A stretch of DNA of 64,000 nucleotides from Hymenopus coronatus (GCA_030762935.1 CM060896.1:10616001-10680000); one strand, 5' to 3'. Shown: positions 1 through 12,327, counted from the first letter of the stretch. The notes: generated by a model from the sequence alone, not told the origin. A program made the numbers and translations.

Positions 1-91
1 ATATTTCTCGCATGCTCATTTTTTTTTTTTAACAAAAAGTACAGTTCCGGAGGCTTGTCAGGACTCCGGCGCTGTATTCCTTTTTTCTAGT

Positions 92-287
92 TTCCTATAT
101 TTCCTTAGTAGACCTTATTATTCGTAACGTTTTCCTTTTACATATACATACACAAACATAGACACATTTACAAACACAGAAACACCCATGCCCAAGGCGG
201 GACTCGAACCCACGATCCTGTGTACCACGAAGCGCCAAAGCGAGACACTTTAGCGAGCGCGGCCACCGGGATCGGCAACAGCTGATA
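92..287 (-). repeat. tRNA-derived SINE (type D)
   Basis: Read on the minus strand, the right end has a tRNA-like head: an A-box-like GGTGGCCGCGCTCGCTAAAG near 250-270 and a B-box-like GGGTTCGAGTCCC near 200-212. It is followed by a GT/TA-rich tail down to about position 92. The arm pairing is too degraded for a functional tRNA. It is probably a SINE with an internal pol III promoter. Only one copy is in the window, so the ends are approximate. Confidence 0.55.
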
Positions 288-1585
288 GAAAATGCTGGAG
301 GTTGCTGATCCACAATTATTTACGTTCGCTGTCGCAAGCTTGGTTTATGAATCCATTGCAAGAACATGTTATAATAGAAAGAAAAAATCAAGACTAGGCC
401 ATGGCAGGCCAAGGAAGAGGTGTACTAGTACATATGCTGCAAATGAACTCGTTTCTGACCCTGTAAATGATTTTAGAATGGACAAACATTTTTTGGAAAG
501 TTGCTGTCCTTAGTTGAGGCAAAAATCGCTCGCCAAGACACAAATATGAGGCAGTCCATGCCAGCAAATCAAAGGTCGAGTTTTTATATTTTTGTTGAGA
601 AAAGAAGGTTTGGCACAAACAGATCCGATAAAATACATTTGCAGGGGTTATAAATACCCAAGTCATTATTTCATAGATCTCTGCCGCACAAAAAAATGTG
701 TATTTCAACAATAGCTCGGCTACTATAACTATATTATTTAGGGCAAAGTCTACAAGATACAACAAAGTTTCTCACAATCACGTTGACGGGAAGGAAGACT
801 CAGCGCTAGCTGCCATCTTATTACGACATTACCACCAGATCGCTCATTTGCTGATTTCATACGTTTCTACCAAAAATTAGAAACCGCTGTACCTGTTGTA
901 GCAAACTGGAATTGGACCAAAAAATAGGACGGAAATTGCATACAATGAAATTATCCGATGTCCCACGATCCAATTTGTAGTTTGAAGAGTATTGGACCAA
1001 AATATTTGACCGCGGGACATCGGCTTTAGTTGGTGCATTTAAAAGGCGTATCCTTGTGCTGGTGTAAACATTTATAATAGTCTGATGGATTACCTGTGTA
1101 CATTTTTCTCTTAGAATGTTACACCGATATTTGAGTCGTTGCATAAAGCATCAGCATGGACTTCGCTTGCCTGAGTCATCCGTGTCTGTAACTGTGCTCA
1201 CAATCTTGTTTTTAGGTAATAGCTTCGAAAGTCTTTCTTAAGCCTGCTTTCTCTTGTTTCGTTTATCGCATCTAGTTTCCCAGTTAATTTGTAGTATTGC
1301 CTCCTGTTGGGAACAACTAGCTGCACTATTACCTTGAAGATGTTTATTACGTAATTTTCAGCACTCTTTTAGGTTCAGCACCCAAAAATAGCGCGTTTAA
1401 ATCCCTGTGATAGTCCTCTGCACTACATACGGTGGCATTCCGAGTATTGATGCTATCTTTCCTCTTGCAAGCAAGAAGTCACTATTTACAAATTTCAATA
1501 TCTTTGGGGAATGCATGAGAGACAATCCTGAACAGTCATTTGATTGTAGTTATCACATGCAGTTACAGCACAAGTTGGCATATAA
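288..1585. other. Unassigned AT-rich sequence
   Basis: No supportable gene. Short ORFs here lack recognisable domains, are not similar to anything else in the window, and have no convincing splice or promoter context. No tandem repeat was noticed. Confidence 0.5.
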
Positions 1586-1891
1586 GTGGAAAGAGACGAG
1601 AAGGGGAAAGGATGCTCTATATTTGCGAGGTGTGGGGCATGGCAGCAGGCACCTGACTGGCTTCTATGGTTACAACGGATAAAAAATAGGGAACTCCGGT
1701 CAATCTACTCTGCACGTCGTCGCTTCCCAGTTAGGCTACTACATGAAGCTTCGGCTCTCCCATACGTGGAGAATGTGATTATGCGCCGGGCTCAAAATCT
1801 CTATTCCAGATTGGCCCAACATGAGAACACTAGTCAGATCTCTAGGGAACTACTTAACGCCGGTACAGGGAGTTCCGGAATCCCCGCATGA
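1586..1891 (+). pseudogene. Non-LTR retrotransposon (Jockey-like) ORF2 C-terminal remnant
   Basis: The frame encodes about 100 residues resembling the extreme C-terminus of Jockey-clade LINE polyproteins: a segment LQRIKNRELRSIYSARR, then LLHEASALPYVENVIMRRAQ and LYSRLAQHEN. Family knowledge: after the reverse transcriptase these proteins carry a block with QNRALR, LHxDLGVPxVxE and LxxHxNP-like signatures. No reverse transcriptase is seen upstream, so this is a 5'-truncated copy, the usual product of incomplete target-primed reverse transcription. An exact 3' tail was not identified. It could also belong to another LINE clade with a similar tail. Confidence 0.55.
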
Positions 1892-1995
1892 CTTGTGAGT
1901 ACCCCCGGTAACAAAGGATTCAAACCAGCCCAAGCTGAACTAAGTACCCCCCCCCCCACCTCCCGCACATGAGAGTGGACATCAACATTTAAAAA

Positions 1996-2850
1996 TCTGA
2001 TGTGTTCCAATCACATGATTAACTCTACATCTCTGCAACTAAATATTGTTAAAAAGCGTATGATTCTATTTACTTCATGCTAATCGAGAAAAAAATTAGC
2101 AGAAATAGTCTTATTACTTGCTTCCTTGTAAGTAGAAGCGAAATAAGGGAGTACCATAGGTTAAAGTGATAGTCAAAAGCTGGTTGCTATGTGACTGAAG
2201 TTCCTTTGTTTGTATGGGCACGAGTTGACAAATTCCTGTATGAGAAAGGAATGTTTTTCAAAGTTGAAACCAAAAACAAAGAATATCGAAAAAAACTATT
2301 ATCTCCACGAAAAAAGGTATATAAAAAAATTGTGTTTTTTAACGTGCTCTACACTTTTTGTGTGTAAAGTCTTTTTCCATCTCTTACGGTTTAACAATTA
2401 TGCAAAATCCTGTAAAATTCATCTAGAATAAAGTAGTCTTCAGAGACTATTCCTAGAAAATTCAAGATTTACATCTTGTTTCTCAGGTAAATATCTTTAA
2501 TATATATTTTAATCAAAATCATTAGAGCCATTTTTGAGAAAATCAAAATTTTCGAAAAAAGGTCCATGTAAAGGGTAGTTGAGGGTGGAGGGGATTTTCT
2601 CAAAATCTTCGTGTCGCATCCCTGGAAGATACTAAACTTAAATACCAAGTTTAGTATTTTACCGACTTTTCGTTTTTGAGTTATCGTGTTCACAGACACA
2701 CACACGGACATTTTTCTGAAAATGCTTTCTTTTTGCATACAGGGGACTCTAAAACATGTATTTCCGTCAAAATCTCGGTAGCGAATTGTTGGGTGGAGTA
2801 CAATACCTTCTCTATACACTATGTACATAGTACGTGTAGAGAAAGTAAAA
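1996..2850 (-). repeat. PalR repeat copy, near-complete
   Basis: Reads from the TCTGATGTGTTCC end at the left to the palindrome end at about 2,812-2,848 (centre TATGTACATA). The internal variable site holds a short CA-rich stretch at about 2,694-2,710. It contains a 152-codon minus-strand open frame homologous to open frames in other copies. It faces the next copy (3,084-3,966) with about 230 bp of unrelated sequence between the two palindromes. Confidence 0.85.
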
Positions 2851-3083
2851 ACCATCTGAAATGAGCCACACAAGACACCAGCAGAGCAGCGACAAGGATC
2901 AACCGTTGGGGAACCCAGTTGTAGCACTACCTCCTCAACATAAACTGCACCTGAAAAAGCCTCAACCCGTCCTTTGTATTCTTATGTTTATACCTTTACA
3001 AGCAGCTCGCACGCATGCTCTCTCAGGTCTTCTCTCAAGCCAAGTGAAGCCTAGCCGATGAGGATAGCCGTGACAAACCGATA

Positions 3084-3966
3084 CTTTTCTTTCTCTACAC
3101 ATACTATGTACATAGTGTATAGAGAAGGTATTGTATTGTACTAACAAATTCCATACCAAGATTTCACCGGAAATACACGTTTTGAGCCCCCCCTAAATCC
3201 AAAAATAGCATTTTTACAAAATTGTGCGTGTTTGTGTCTGCCTGTGTGTGTGTGTGTGTGTGTGTCTGTGGGCAGCATAGCTCAAAAACGAAAAGATTGT
3301 TAAAAACCAAATTTGGCATTTAGGTTTGGTATCTTCCAAGAATGCAACACGAAGATTTTCAAGAAAATCCCCTCACTCCAAACTACCCTTTATATGGGAA
3401 AAGTTTCGAAAATGTTGATTTTCTTAAAAATGGCTGTTTCGATTTTGATTAAATTCTCTTATATTTAAGATATTTACTTGCCAAATAAACTGTATATCTT
3501 AAATTTTCTGGGAGTAGCCTCTGAAGACTACTTTATTCTGGATGAATTTTACGGAATTTTGCATAACTGCTGTATCGTAAGAGATGAACAAAAACTTAGT
3601 ACACAAAAAAGTAGAGCACATTAAAACTCACAATTTATATTATATACATTTTTTTTTTTCGTGGAGTTCATCCTTTTTGAGATATTCCTTGTTTTTGGTT
3701 TCAGCTTTAAAAGACATACTTTTCTCATACAGGAATTTGTCAACTCGTGTCCATCCATACAAACAAAGGAACTTAAGTCACATAGCAACCAGCTTTTGAC
3801 TATCACTTCAACCTATGGTACTCGCTTATTTCCCTTCTACTTACTAGGACCCTTTCTGCTAATTTTTTCTCGATTAGCATTAAGTAAATAGAAGAATAAG
3901 TCTTTTAAAAAATTATTGTAGAGATGTAGACAAAATCATGTGAATGGAACACATCAGATTTTTTTT
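3084..3966 (+). repeat. PalR repeat copy, near-complete
   Basis: Palindrome at 3,092-3,125, then the conserved CCGGAAATACA block, a (GT)n run at about 3,243-3,265 at the fixed variable site, the GAATTTTCTGGGA block and the terminal ACACATCAGATTTTTT. It lies in inverted orientation to the copy at 1,996-2,850. Confidence 0.85.
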
Positions 3967-4249
3967 AAATGATATGTTTGAAAACAATTTCTGAAGAAGT
4001 ATACTTGTCTATACAAATGCACCTTTACCTCAGAAACTAACTGACACCAAGGGCTGACATTTTTACCACTCATTTTCATCTAAATAGACTTTATTCTAAC
4101 TTAAATGCTTTTATGTACATGGATTAGTTTTTTTAATTCAAAGATAATCGTTTTTCAATAAAATTGTAAGAGATTTATAAACAAATTATACATTTCCTTA
4201 TAATGAACAGAAGTATTCTAATTTTCGTCAGTCAATATACCTTGAGAAA
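3967..4249. other. Unassigned spacer
   Basis: AT-rich sequence between two PalR copies. No gene, TIR or tandem repeat is recognised. Confidence 0.4.
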
Positions 4250-5039
4250 TCTGACGTGATACACTCACATGACTTTCTCTAGCTGCTCTTGCAAAACTCT
4301 TACAAAAGATTATTCTTCCTTCTACACAATGCTAATCGATATAAACATTAGCAGAATGTTCTTATTACATAGTTCCTTTAAGTAGAAGGGAACTAAAGGA
4401 ATGTGCTGTGCTAAAGTGATAGTCAAATGTTTTAAAAGCTATCGTTATGCGATTGTCATTGCAAATCGTTTCTTAGCTTGACAGGAGTAGAACAAAAGAA
4501 AAACAGACACTTCCTGTTTGAGAAAAGCTTAAATACTTTACAATTGAAACCAATAACAAGGAATATCTCGAAAACGGTTACCTCCACAACAGAAACGTAG
4601 AGGACATAACTTTTGTGTTTTGGCGGGATCTACAAGTTTCGGCAAAATTTATAATTCCCAGAAAATTCAAGATATATATTTTATTTGGGATGTAAATAAC
4701 TTTAATATATGGGATTTTAATCAAGATGGTTTTGGGAAAATCAAAAGTTTCGAACATTTTTCTATGTAAAGGGTAGTTTGTGGTGGGGAGATTTCCTTAA
4801 AAATCTTCGTGTCGCATCCTTGGAAGCTACCAAGTTTAGTGCTTAACGGTCTTTTCGATTTTGAGCTATGAGTTCACAGACACACACACATACACAAGGA
4901 GCTTTTAATAAAAATCCTTTTTTCGGCCAGGGGACCCCAAATCATATTTCCGGTGAAATCTCGGATTCAAATTTGTGGGTGGAATACAAAACTTTCTCTA
5001 TGTACTATATGCAGTGTATATACGTGCTAAAGAGAGTCA
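4250..5039 (-). repeat. PalR repeat copy, diverged
   Basis: Starts with TCTGACGTGATACACTCACA and ends at a decayed palindrome (about 4,998-5,033). The variable site has a short (CA)n at 4,880-4,895. It is older or from a different subfamily than its neighbours, judging by the eroded palindrome. Confidence 0.75.
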
Positions 5040-5359
5040 ACGTTAATGAAAACGAATGAATGTTAAGATAGAGGAAGAGGTGAAACTGGATGAAAGGGAA
5101 CGTGGCATCATCGACTTCCTCCAGGTGCGTCTTCTCACCACTTTACTTCCGGACCCTTCCTTCCACTCAGAGTGGCTTGGCACGGCGACACAGGATTAGA
5201 TATACCTAGCTGCTTTTGGCGAACTGACAGTCAACACTATCACACAGTTTTTACTTTCTCTACACGTACTATGTACATAGAGAAGCTATTGTATCGCACT
5301 CAAACATTCGATACCGAAAGTTCACCCGAAATAGACCTATTAGATGTCCGCGCGTGTGT

Positions 5360-5575
5360 ATTTTTTTATAGTGTTTAACGCCCACTTTTACTACTTGTGA
5401 CACCGCAGCCGATGACACTGATGATACATGGAATGAAAATGGAGCATCGGTGGAATGCGAGGGCGGGGGAAACCGGAGAAAGCCCGTCCTTGCGCCACTT
5501 TGTCCACCACAAATCTCACATGCGGTCGCTTGGGATGAGAGGCGAGTGGTCTGACCACTCGGCCACGGCGCGGCC
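5360..5575 (-). repeat. tRNA-derived SINE (type B)
   Basis: On the minus strand it begins GGGCCGCGCCGTGGCCGAGT (A box TGGCCGAGTGG, tRNA-Ser/Leu-like) and ends GGGCGTTAAACACTATAAAA. It is flanked by a 9-bp direct repeat CGCGTGTGT at 5,351-5,359 and 5,576-5,584, interpreted as the target-site duplication in the PalR GT-rich site. A second copy is at 59,833-60,061. Confidence 0.8.
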
Positions 5576-5902
5576 CGCGTGTGTGCAGCATAGTTCAAAG
5601 ACGAACATTGGTTAAATACCAAACTTAGTATTAAGGTGAGAATCTTCCAAGGATGCGAAACGAAGATTTTAAAAAGCCCTACCCACCCCTATCTACCTTT
5701 TACATGTGACTTTTTTCGATTTCCTCAAAAATGGCTCTAACGATTTTGATTAATATATCTTATGTATAAGTTATTATTATGACAAAGCAAATGTTTATGT
5801 AGTAAACTCTAAGAGACACAAAAACTTACCACACCAAATATGTACATCTCGTTGAATCATACAATTTATGTTGCATTTTTTCCTGGAGTTGATCCGGGTT
5901 TT

Positions 5903-6110
5903 TTTCCCCCCAGGACGATGGATGAAATGGTGAAATGATGCTCAAATGATCTCGGGGTCCATGGAGCTTAAAGTTACTCGACATTTGTCTTCTCAGGATA
6001 AGGGAAAACCCCGGAAAAAGCCTTATCCGAGTAACTCACCCTAAGTGAGATTCGAACTCACGACCTTTTGAGTGTGAGGCAGACACGCCACCACCACACT
6101 ACCCAGCCGG
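5903..6110 (-). repeat. tRNA-derived SINE (type C)
   Basis: The minus-strand head has an A-box-like TGGTAGTGTGG or TGGTGGCGTGTC segment and a B box GAGTTCGAATCTC. The body contains GGATAAGGCTTTTTCCGGGG in minus sense. A second copy is at 27,690-27,925. It is inserted in the PalR copy that resumes at about 6,111 with GATATTTCTTATTATTG. Confidence 0.75.
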
Positions 6111-6327
6111 ATATTTCTTATTATTGTTTTCAGTCTTAAAATACTTATACTTTTCTCATACAGTAATTTGTCAACTCGTGACCACACAAACAAAGGAACT
6201 TCAATCACATAGTAACCAGCTCAGCTTTTGACTATCACTTTAAGCTATGGTATTTCGCTTCTATTTAGAAGGAAGCAAGACTATTTGTTGCAGACATGTA
6301 CAGATATGAATGCAACACCATTTTTTT

Positions 6328-6810
6328 AGTTTTGTTTTAGTATATACCGATCAGCTAAGTTAACATAATATGAAGAACCTGAGGTTGGGCTTTGCCTCCT
6401 CTAACCTATAACACAATTATTTAGAATGGTAATAGTTGACATACCTACTGAACCAATGGGTAAGAAACGTTTATGGTTAAAGTATTATGTTAAAGGTTAT
6501 GTGAAATCATTGTCTGATAAGATGTTGAGGGAATTCTCTTTTCAGTCTGTTTAGTTGATGGCTTCTGGTTATTACAAAGTTGTAAGTTCGAGCTGCAGGT
6601 ACTCTGTGCACGTTATTGAAAAAGGATTTGATGTATTCCTGTAAACGGAAAATTACAAGCTCCTGATGAACTTCACTATTTTTAACGAATCAAGGAACAT
6701 ATGTGGTTTTTTGTCCTGGATGATACAAAAAAAAAAAATCGAAATACCTACATTCACACTACTTTCCCCACCTATGCTGCAACAAACCATTCTTACAAAT
6801 ATATTTATTA
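6328..6810. other. Unassigned AT-rich sequence
   Basis: No gene or repeat from this window is recognised here. Confidence 0.4.
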
Positions 6811-6964
6811 CTACTTTCTGCACACGTACTATGTACATAGCGTATAGAGAAGGTATTGTATTGCACCCAAAAATTCGATACCGAGATTTCACTGGAAATA
6901 CATGTTTTGAGACTCCTTGAATCTAAAAAAAACATTTTTAAAAAATGTCCGCGCGCGCGTGTGT

Positions 6965-7009
<45 letters not shown>

Positions 7010-7030
7010 CAGCAGAGCTCAAAATCTAAA
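6811..7030 (+). repeat. PalR fragment (palindrome end only)
   Basis: Palindrome at about 6,818-6,852, followed by the CACTGGAAATACA block and a long GC/GT run (6,949-7,007) at the variable site, then GGGCAGCAGAGCTCAAAA. It stops abruptly after that block. Confidence 0.8.
6949..7007. repeat. (GT)n microsatellite inside PalR
   Basis: Alternating CG then TG dinucleotides over about 58 bp with one TATG interruption, at the same relative position as the GT run in other PalR copies. Confidence 0.9.
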
Positions 7031-8162
7031 TAGCTAAAGCAAAACTTTCCGATCAAAATAAAAAGCTCTCGTCTCTAACACTAATATTTACAAAGTTGGT
7101 GATGTTTTAACCCAAATGTTATAAACAACCAGTGTGCAGGATTATTTTCAATAATATATTTACAATTAGTGAACCTCTATGAAAGTTATACCAAAATGAG
7201 CGCGAGATTCGAAATATTCACGAGAATTGAAAAAATTACGAAAATCTCGTTTCAAATACCCTTAAGGAAAACCTAAAAATCTACAAGTTTCCTTGGATTG
7301 ATTTGAAGCTTTAACACAGTAATTGCAGCATTAAGAATACCTTACGTGCTAATTTTCAGTCGTTTGTCCCAAATAGTTCCTGTGATGTTAACATGTTTAT
7401 AGTATTTTATTATTATTTAATTAAATCATTCCAGACGATGCAATTTCAATTACAGAAATAAAATACTTTGCATTTATACTGATAAATACAGTATTATTAA
7501 ATTAATGAGATGAAATTTTTATTTGACAATTGACTTAGGAGAAAAAAATTATTATTTGTCATTTTATTAATTTTTTATTTTTGCTATGGGGTTTATTATT
7601 TAATTACAAGAGCACTGGTGATATTACAAAAAAATAATTTTCATAAATTTTCTTTTGTACAATTTTTATCCAAGCATAAAATTTTTCAAGTTTCTGTTTT
7701 GAAAACTGCATCATGTGGAAAAAATTGAAGCTTTGAAAATTCTGAAAAATATAAACACGAAAAAATAGATTTTAAAGTTTAACATACAATGTAACACTAT
7801 TTATTTGTAAGTCTAGAATTTCATATTCACCTGTAGCAATTTTTAAATCATGAACATCTACCAACTCTCACGGACTGTTTACATAAATTCCGAATAATAT
7901 ATAAAACAAAGACAAACTGCAAGTCATTGGGTCCGAGCCAAGCTGCACTCTGCCGCCAAAACAGTCTCTATTTCACGGCCAGTAATATGTTGGTGGGGTG
8001 TGGAGAGGCCCGTCGGGTACTCTATCTCGCCTATAGTTTAGGATGGGGAGGGCCCAGGTTAAAAAATCGGTGGAACGGCATACCTGGATGATGGCGGGGC
8101 AGGTAGAAGCACCCAGTATGAGACATGTTTTGTAACTTTTGAAACATATTACTATACTCACT
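7031..8162. other. Unassigned AT-rich sequence
   Basis: Very AT-rich to about 7,900, then a more GC-rich 250 bp up to the next PalR copy. No ORF with recognisable homology and no clear TIRs. Confidence 0.45.
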
Positions 8163-8970
8163 TTTACTTTCTCTACACGTACTGTGTACATAGTGTATAG
8201 AGAAAGTATTGTATTGCACCCAAAAATTCGATACCGAGATTTCACCGGAAATATATGTTTTCGGTCCCCCTGAATAAAAAAAAAAGGCAGTTTTGGAAAA
8301 AGGTCCGTGTGTGCATGTGTGTAGTATTTAAGTTTGGTATCTTCCAAGGATGCGAGACGAAGATTTTCAAGAAAATCCCCCCACCCCCAACTACCCTTTA
8401 CATGGAACTTTTTTCGAAAAGTTTGATTTTCTCAAAAATGGCTCTAACGATTTTGATTAAAATATCGTATATCAAAGATATTTACCTGACAAATAATATG
8501 TATCTCTTGGATTTTCTTGGAATAGCCTCTGAAGACTACTTTATTCTGGATGAATTTTACGAAATTTTGCATAATTGCTAAACCGTAAGAAATGGACTAC
8601 GACTTACCACACAAAAAATCTAGAGTACACTAAAACACACAATTTATGTTATATAAAAATTTCTCGAGGAGTTGATCGTTTTTTAGATATTCCTTGTTTT
8701 TGGTTTCATCTTTGAAAAGCTTGTACTTTGAATATGTCAACTGGTGTCCATACAAACAAAGGAACTTCAGTCACCTAGTAACCAGATTTTGACTTCACTT
8801 TAACCTATGCTACTCGCATATTACGCTTCTACTTACAAGGAAGCAAGTAATAATACTATTTCTGCTACTTTTTTCTCGATTGGCATGAAGTAAATAGAAG
8901 AATAAGCTCATTAACAATAATTTGTTATAGAGATGTAGAGAAAGTCGTGTAAATGGAACATCAGATTTTT
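8163..8970 (+). repeat. PalR repeat copy, near-complete
   Basis: Palindrome at about 8,170-8,204. The variable site is reduced to a short GT stretch near 8,306-8,322. It carries a 108-codon open frame (8,255-8,581) shared with other copies and ends with AACATCAGATTTTT. Confidence 0.85.
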
Positions 8971-8979
8971 TTTTTTTTT

Positions 8980-9296
8980 GAGTTAACCGTTTCCAAGTTA
9001 TACTCTGTTATTTTGTCCAATTTTATAACACAGATTTTTCAAACGGAAAGTCATCATTTATCTCGTGTCTCTTTTGTTTCATTCTGGCCACACTGATGAC
9101 AATCGCATAGCGAGCTATCACTTTAGCCTAGTGTATTCCCTTATTTCCCTTCTACCTGTAAGAAACTAAGTAATAAGATATATATTTTGCTTTCATCTCA
9201 ATTAGCATGAAGTGTATAAAAGAATAATGTTTTTAAGAATATTCTGTTTGCAGAACAGGTAGAGGAAGACGTGAATTTAACACGTCAGATGTTTTT
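8980..9296 (+). repeat. PalR tail fragment, joined head to tail
   Basis: Begins GAGTTAACCGTTTCC directly after the T-run of the preceding copy and ends CACGTCAGATGTTTTT. It belongs to a subfamily whose middle reads GAGTTAACCGTTT, also seen near 33,883, 34,477 and 51,919. Confidence 0.7.
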
Positions 9297-9316
9297 CTTT
9301 CATTTAATTAATTGCT

Positions 9317-9318
9317 TA

Positions 9319-9349
<31 letters not shown>

Positions 9350-9377
9350 CACACACACGCGCGCGCGCGCGCGCGCA
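9317..9377. repeat. Compound microsatellite (CT)n(AT)n(AC)n(GC)n
   Basis: Four adjacent dinucleotide runs: CT about 9,318-9,332, AT about 9,333-9,350, AC about 9,351-9,358, then alternating GC to 9,376. Confidence 0.9.
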
Positions 9378-10198
9378 CAAAATTTTCTTTACTTCTTCCT
9401 CCTTCCTTTCTAAATTTATAAGGTCTATTGATTTTTGTAGCAGCTACTGATTTAGAATTATTCTCTTTTTGTTTACTTTCTTTCCTTTCCCCATAGTATG
9501 CTTTCTTCTTTTCAATATTTTACTGCTAAAAACTTTTATATGTATTAGCTAGGGTGCCCAACCTCTGCTCTTATGAGCTAATGACGTCATCTAGTCGTGT
9601 TACCCCGCCTCCTTCGTTTTGTGCATGGCCAGGTAGGAAGCTTTTCCCGTTCAATCATTCAGTGGCGTTTAACATGATGGCAGGTTTCAAGCGAACCAAA
9701 CATTGTATTCCAGCAAGAATATTTTTTGTGAAATGGGGCTCCGGTGTAAACACTTTGAAAACGCTATCATTCTGATTATGGCAAACATTTTAATTAGGAA
9801 GCAATCAGTAACATCACTTGGCTTTGAATTAATTTTGTCTCAATGACGCTCCCCACAATCTTCAAATGGAACTAGTGACTTTGCAGAATTCAACAGCCAT
9901 TAAATATTCTCAGAAAAAAGCCTGGGATTCGTTTAAATCTGTTACCAATGAAAAAATTCCCAAATTGCAAAATATTGCTGGAAAACATATATCAATATTC
10001 TACATATAAGTATCTGTGAACAGGTATTCTGAAAAATGCATCAAATATTGAAATAGGGTAGAGCAGGATCATTTGGAACGCCTTTTAAGACACTGTTGTT
10101 CATCCCTGGCGACAAACATTGATGAACTGGTTACAAGTAAGCAATGCCAACCAAGTCACTAACAAGAATGGCTTTCAAGAAGGTATTTTAATATTTAT
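9378..10198. other. Unassigned sequence
   Basis: Contains a 73-codon open frame at 9,554-9,775 that I do not recognise. No repeat from elsewhere in the window. It leads into the 126-bp satellite. Confidence 0.4.
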
Positions 10199-12238
10199 AC
10201 CATTCCAAATAACATTAACGTTGCTGAAGCCACCGCCACTGATAGAAAGCGACGTCATAGATAGAGAGGGTGGAGGTAAATCTACCCTCCCCTCTGCCGC
10301 TGTAGGTTGGGCACCACTGATCTGTATCATCCTATATAACATTAACGTTGCTGAAGCCACCGCCACTGATAGAAAGCGACGTCATAGATAGAGAGGGTGG
10401 AGGTAAATCTATCATCCCCTCTGCCGCTGTGGGTTGGGCATCACTGATCTGTATCATCCCATGTAACATTAACGTTGCTGAAGCCACCACCACTGATAGA
10501 AAGCGACGAGATAGAGAGGGTGGAGGTATATCTGCCCTCCCCTCTGCCGCTGTAGGTTGGGCATCACTGATCTGTATCATCTCATATAACATTAACGTTG
10601 CTGAAGCCACCGCCACTGATAGAAAGTGACGTCATACATAGAGAGGGTGAGGGTAAATCTGCCCTCCCCTCTGCCGCTGTAGGTTGGGCATCACTGATCT
10701 GTAGCATCCCATATAACATTAACATTGCTGAAGCCACCGCCACTGATAGAAAGCGACGTCATAGATAGAGAGGGTGGGGGTAAATCTGCCCTCCCCTCCA
10801 GCGCTGTAGGTTGGGCATCACTGATCTGTATCATCCCATATAACATTAACGTTGCTGAAGCCACCGCCACTGATAGAAAGTGACGTCATACATAGAGAGG
10901 GTGGGGGTAAATCTGCCCTCCCCTCTGCCGCTGTAGGTTGGGCACCACTGATCTGTATCATCCCATATAACATTAACGTTGCTGAAGCCACCGCCACTGA
11001 TAGAAAGTGACGTCATAGAGAGGGTGGGGGTAAATCTGCCCTCCCCTCCAGCGCTGTGGGTTGGGCACCACTGATCTGTATCATCCCATATAACATTAAC
11101 GTTGCTGAAGCCACCGCCACTAATAGAAAGCGACGTCATACATAGAGAGGGTGGGGGTAAATCTGTCCCTCCCCTCCAGCGCTGTAGGTTGGGCACCACT
11201 GAACTGTATCATCCCATATAACATTAACGTTGCTGAAGCCACCGCCACTGATAGAAAGCGACGTCATAGATAGAGAGGGTGGGGGTAAATCTGTCCCTCC
11301 CCTCCAGCACTGTAGGTTGGGCATCACTGATCTGTATCATCTCATATAACATTAACGTTGCTGAAGCCACCGCCACTGATAGAAAGTGACGTCATAGATA
11401 GAGATGAGGGGTAAATCTGCCCTCTTCTCTGCCGCTGTGGGTTGGGCACCATTGAACTGTATCATCTCAAATAACATTAACGTTGCTGAAGCCACCGCCA
11501 CTGATAGATAGTGACGTCATAGATAGAGAGGGTGGGGTAAATCTGCCCTCCTCTCCAGCGCTGTAGGTTGGGCACCACTGATCTGTATCATCCCATATAA
11601 CATTAACGTTGCTGAAGCCACCACCACTGATAGAAAGCGACGAGATAGAGAGGGTGGGGGTAAATCTGCCCTCCCCCTCCAGCGCTGTAGATTGGGCATC
11701 ACTGATCTGTATCATCCCATATAATATTAACGTTGCTGAAGCCACCGCCACTGATAGAAAGCGACATCATAGATAGAGAGGGTGGGGGTAAATCTGCCCT
11801 CCCCTCCAGCGCTGTAGTTTGGGCATCACTGATCTGTATCATCCCATATAACATTAACGTTGCTGAAGCCACCGCCACTGATAGAAAGCAACGTCATAGA
11901 TAGAGAGGGTGGGGGTAAATCTGCCCTCCCCCTCCAGCGTTGTAGGTTGGGCATCACTGATCTGTATCATCCCATATAACATTAACGTTGCTGAAGCCAC
12001 CACCACTGATAGAAAGCTACGAGATAGAGAGGGTGGAGGTATATCTGCCCTCCCCTCTGCCGTTGTAGGTTGGGCATCACTGATCTGTATCATCCCATAT
12101 AACATTAACGTTGCTGAAGCCACCGCCACTGATAGAAAGCAACATCATTGATAAAGGTTTTTGTCTGTCACTACCAAACAAATGGGTGGAAGTAAATCTG
12201 TCCTCCCCTCTGCCGCTGTAGGTTGGGCATCACTGTTT
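10199..12238. repeat. 126-bp satellite array, about 16 units
   Basis: Tandem units beginning near AACATTAACGTTGCTGAAGC recur at about 10,215, 10,343, 10,468, 10,593 and so on to 12,105, an average spacing of 126 bp. Units share CCACCGCCACTGATAGAAAG, a CRE-like GACGTCAT core, a GAGAGGGTGG block and GGTTGGGCATCACTGATCTG. Because 126 is divisible by 3, open frames run through units on both strands; these are read as a by-product of periodicity. The last unit is diverged. Unit variants are interspersed (CTCTGCCGCTG versus CTCCAGCGCTG). Confidence 0.95.
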
Positions 12239-12260
12239 ATTAGCTTTGTCGAATGGATCA

Positions 12261-12261
<1 letters not shown>

Positions 12262-12315
<54 letters not shown>

Positions 12316-12327
12316 CATCATCATCAG
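12262..12327. repeat. (ATT)n microsatellite
   Basis: About 17 ATT repeats followed by ATC repeats, directly downstream of the satellite array. Confidence 0.95.

Larger units (their letters stand above)
5249..6327 (+). repeat. PalR repeat copy interrupted by two SINEs
   Basis: Palindrome at about 5,258-5,284 (internally shortened). One SINE (5,360-5,575) sits exactly in the GT microsatellite site and a second (5,903-6,110) in the distal half. PalR sequence resumes after each. The terminal segment has an internal deletion before the final T-run. Confidence 0.8.

Noticed and set aside
180..290. tRNA gene candidate near the left edge (also at 5,500-5,580, 6,040-6,112, 26,520-26,600, 27,850-27,925, 55,230-55,318)
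   Set aside because: A and B boxes are present but stems do not pair as a cloverleaf, and each is joined to a repeated body; these are SINE heads. Only 46,933-47,004 folds perfectly.
10348..12151. Open frames of 60-117 codons on both strands
   Set aside because: Produced by a 126-bp satellite whose period is a multiple of three; open on both strands and without start context.
10199..12238. CRISPR-like array
   Set aside because: Units are contiguous 126-bp monomers without unique spacers, in a eukaryotic context. The same reasoning applies to the 93-bp, 50-bp and 20-bp arrays.
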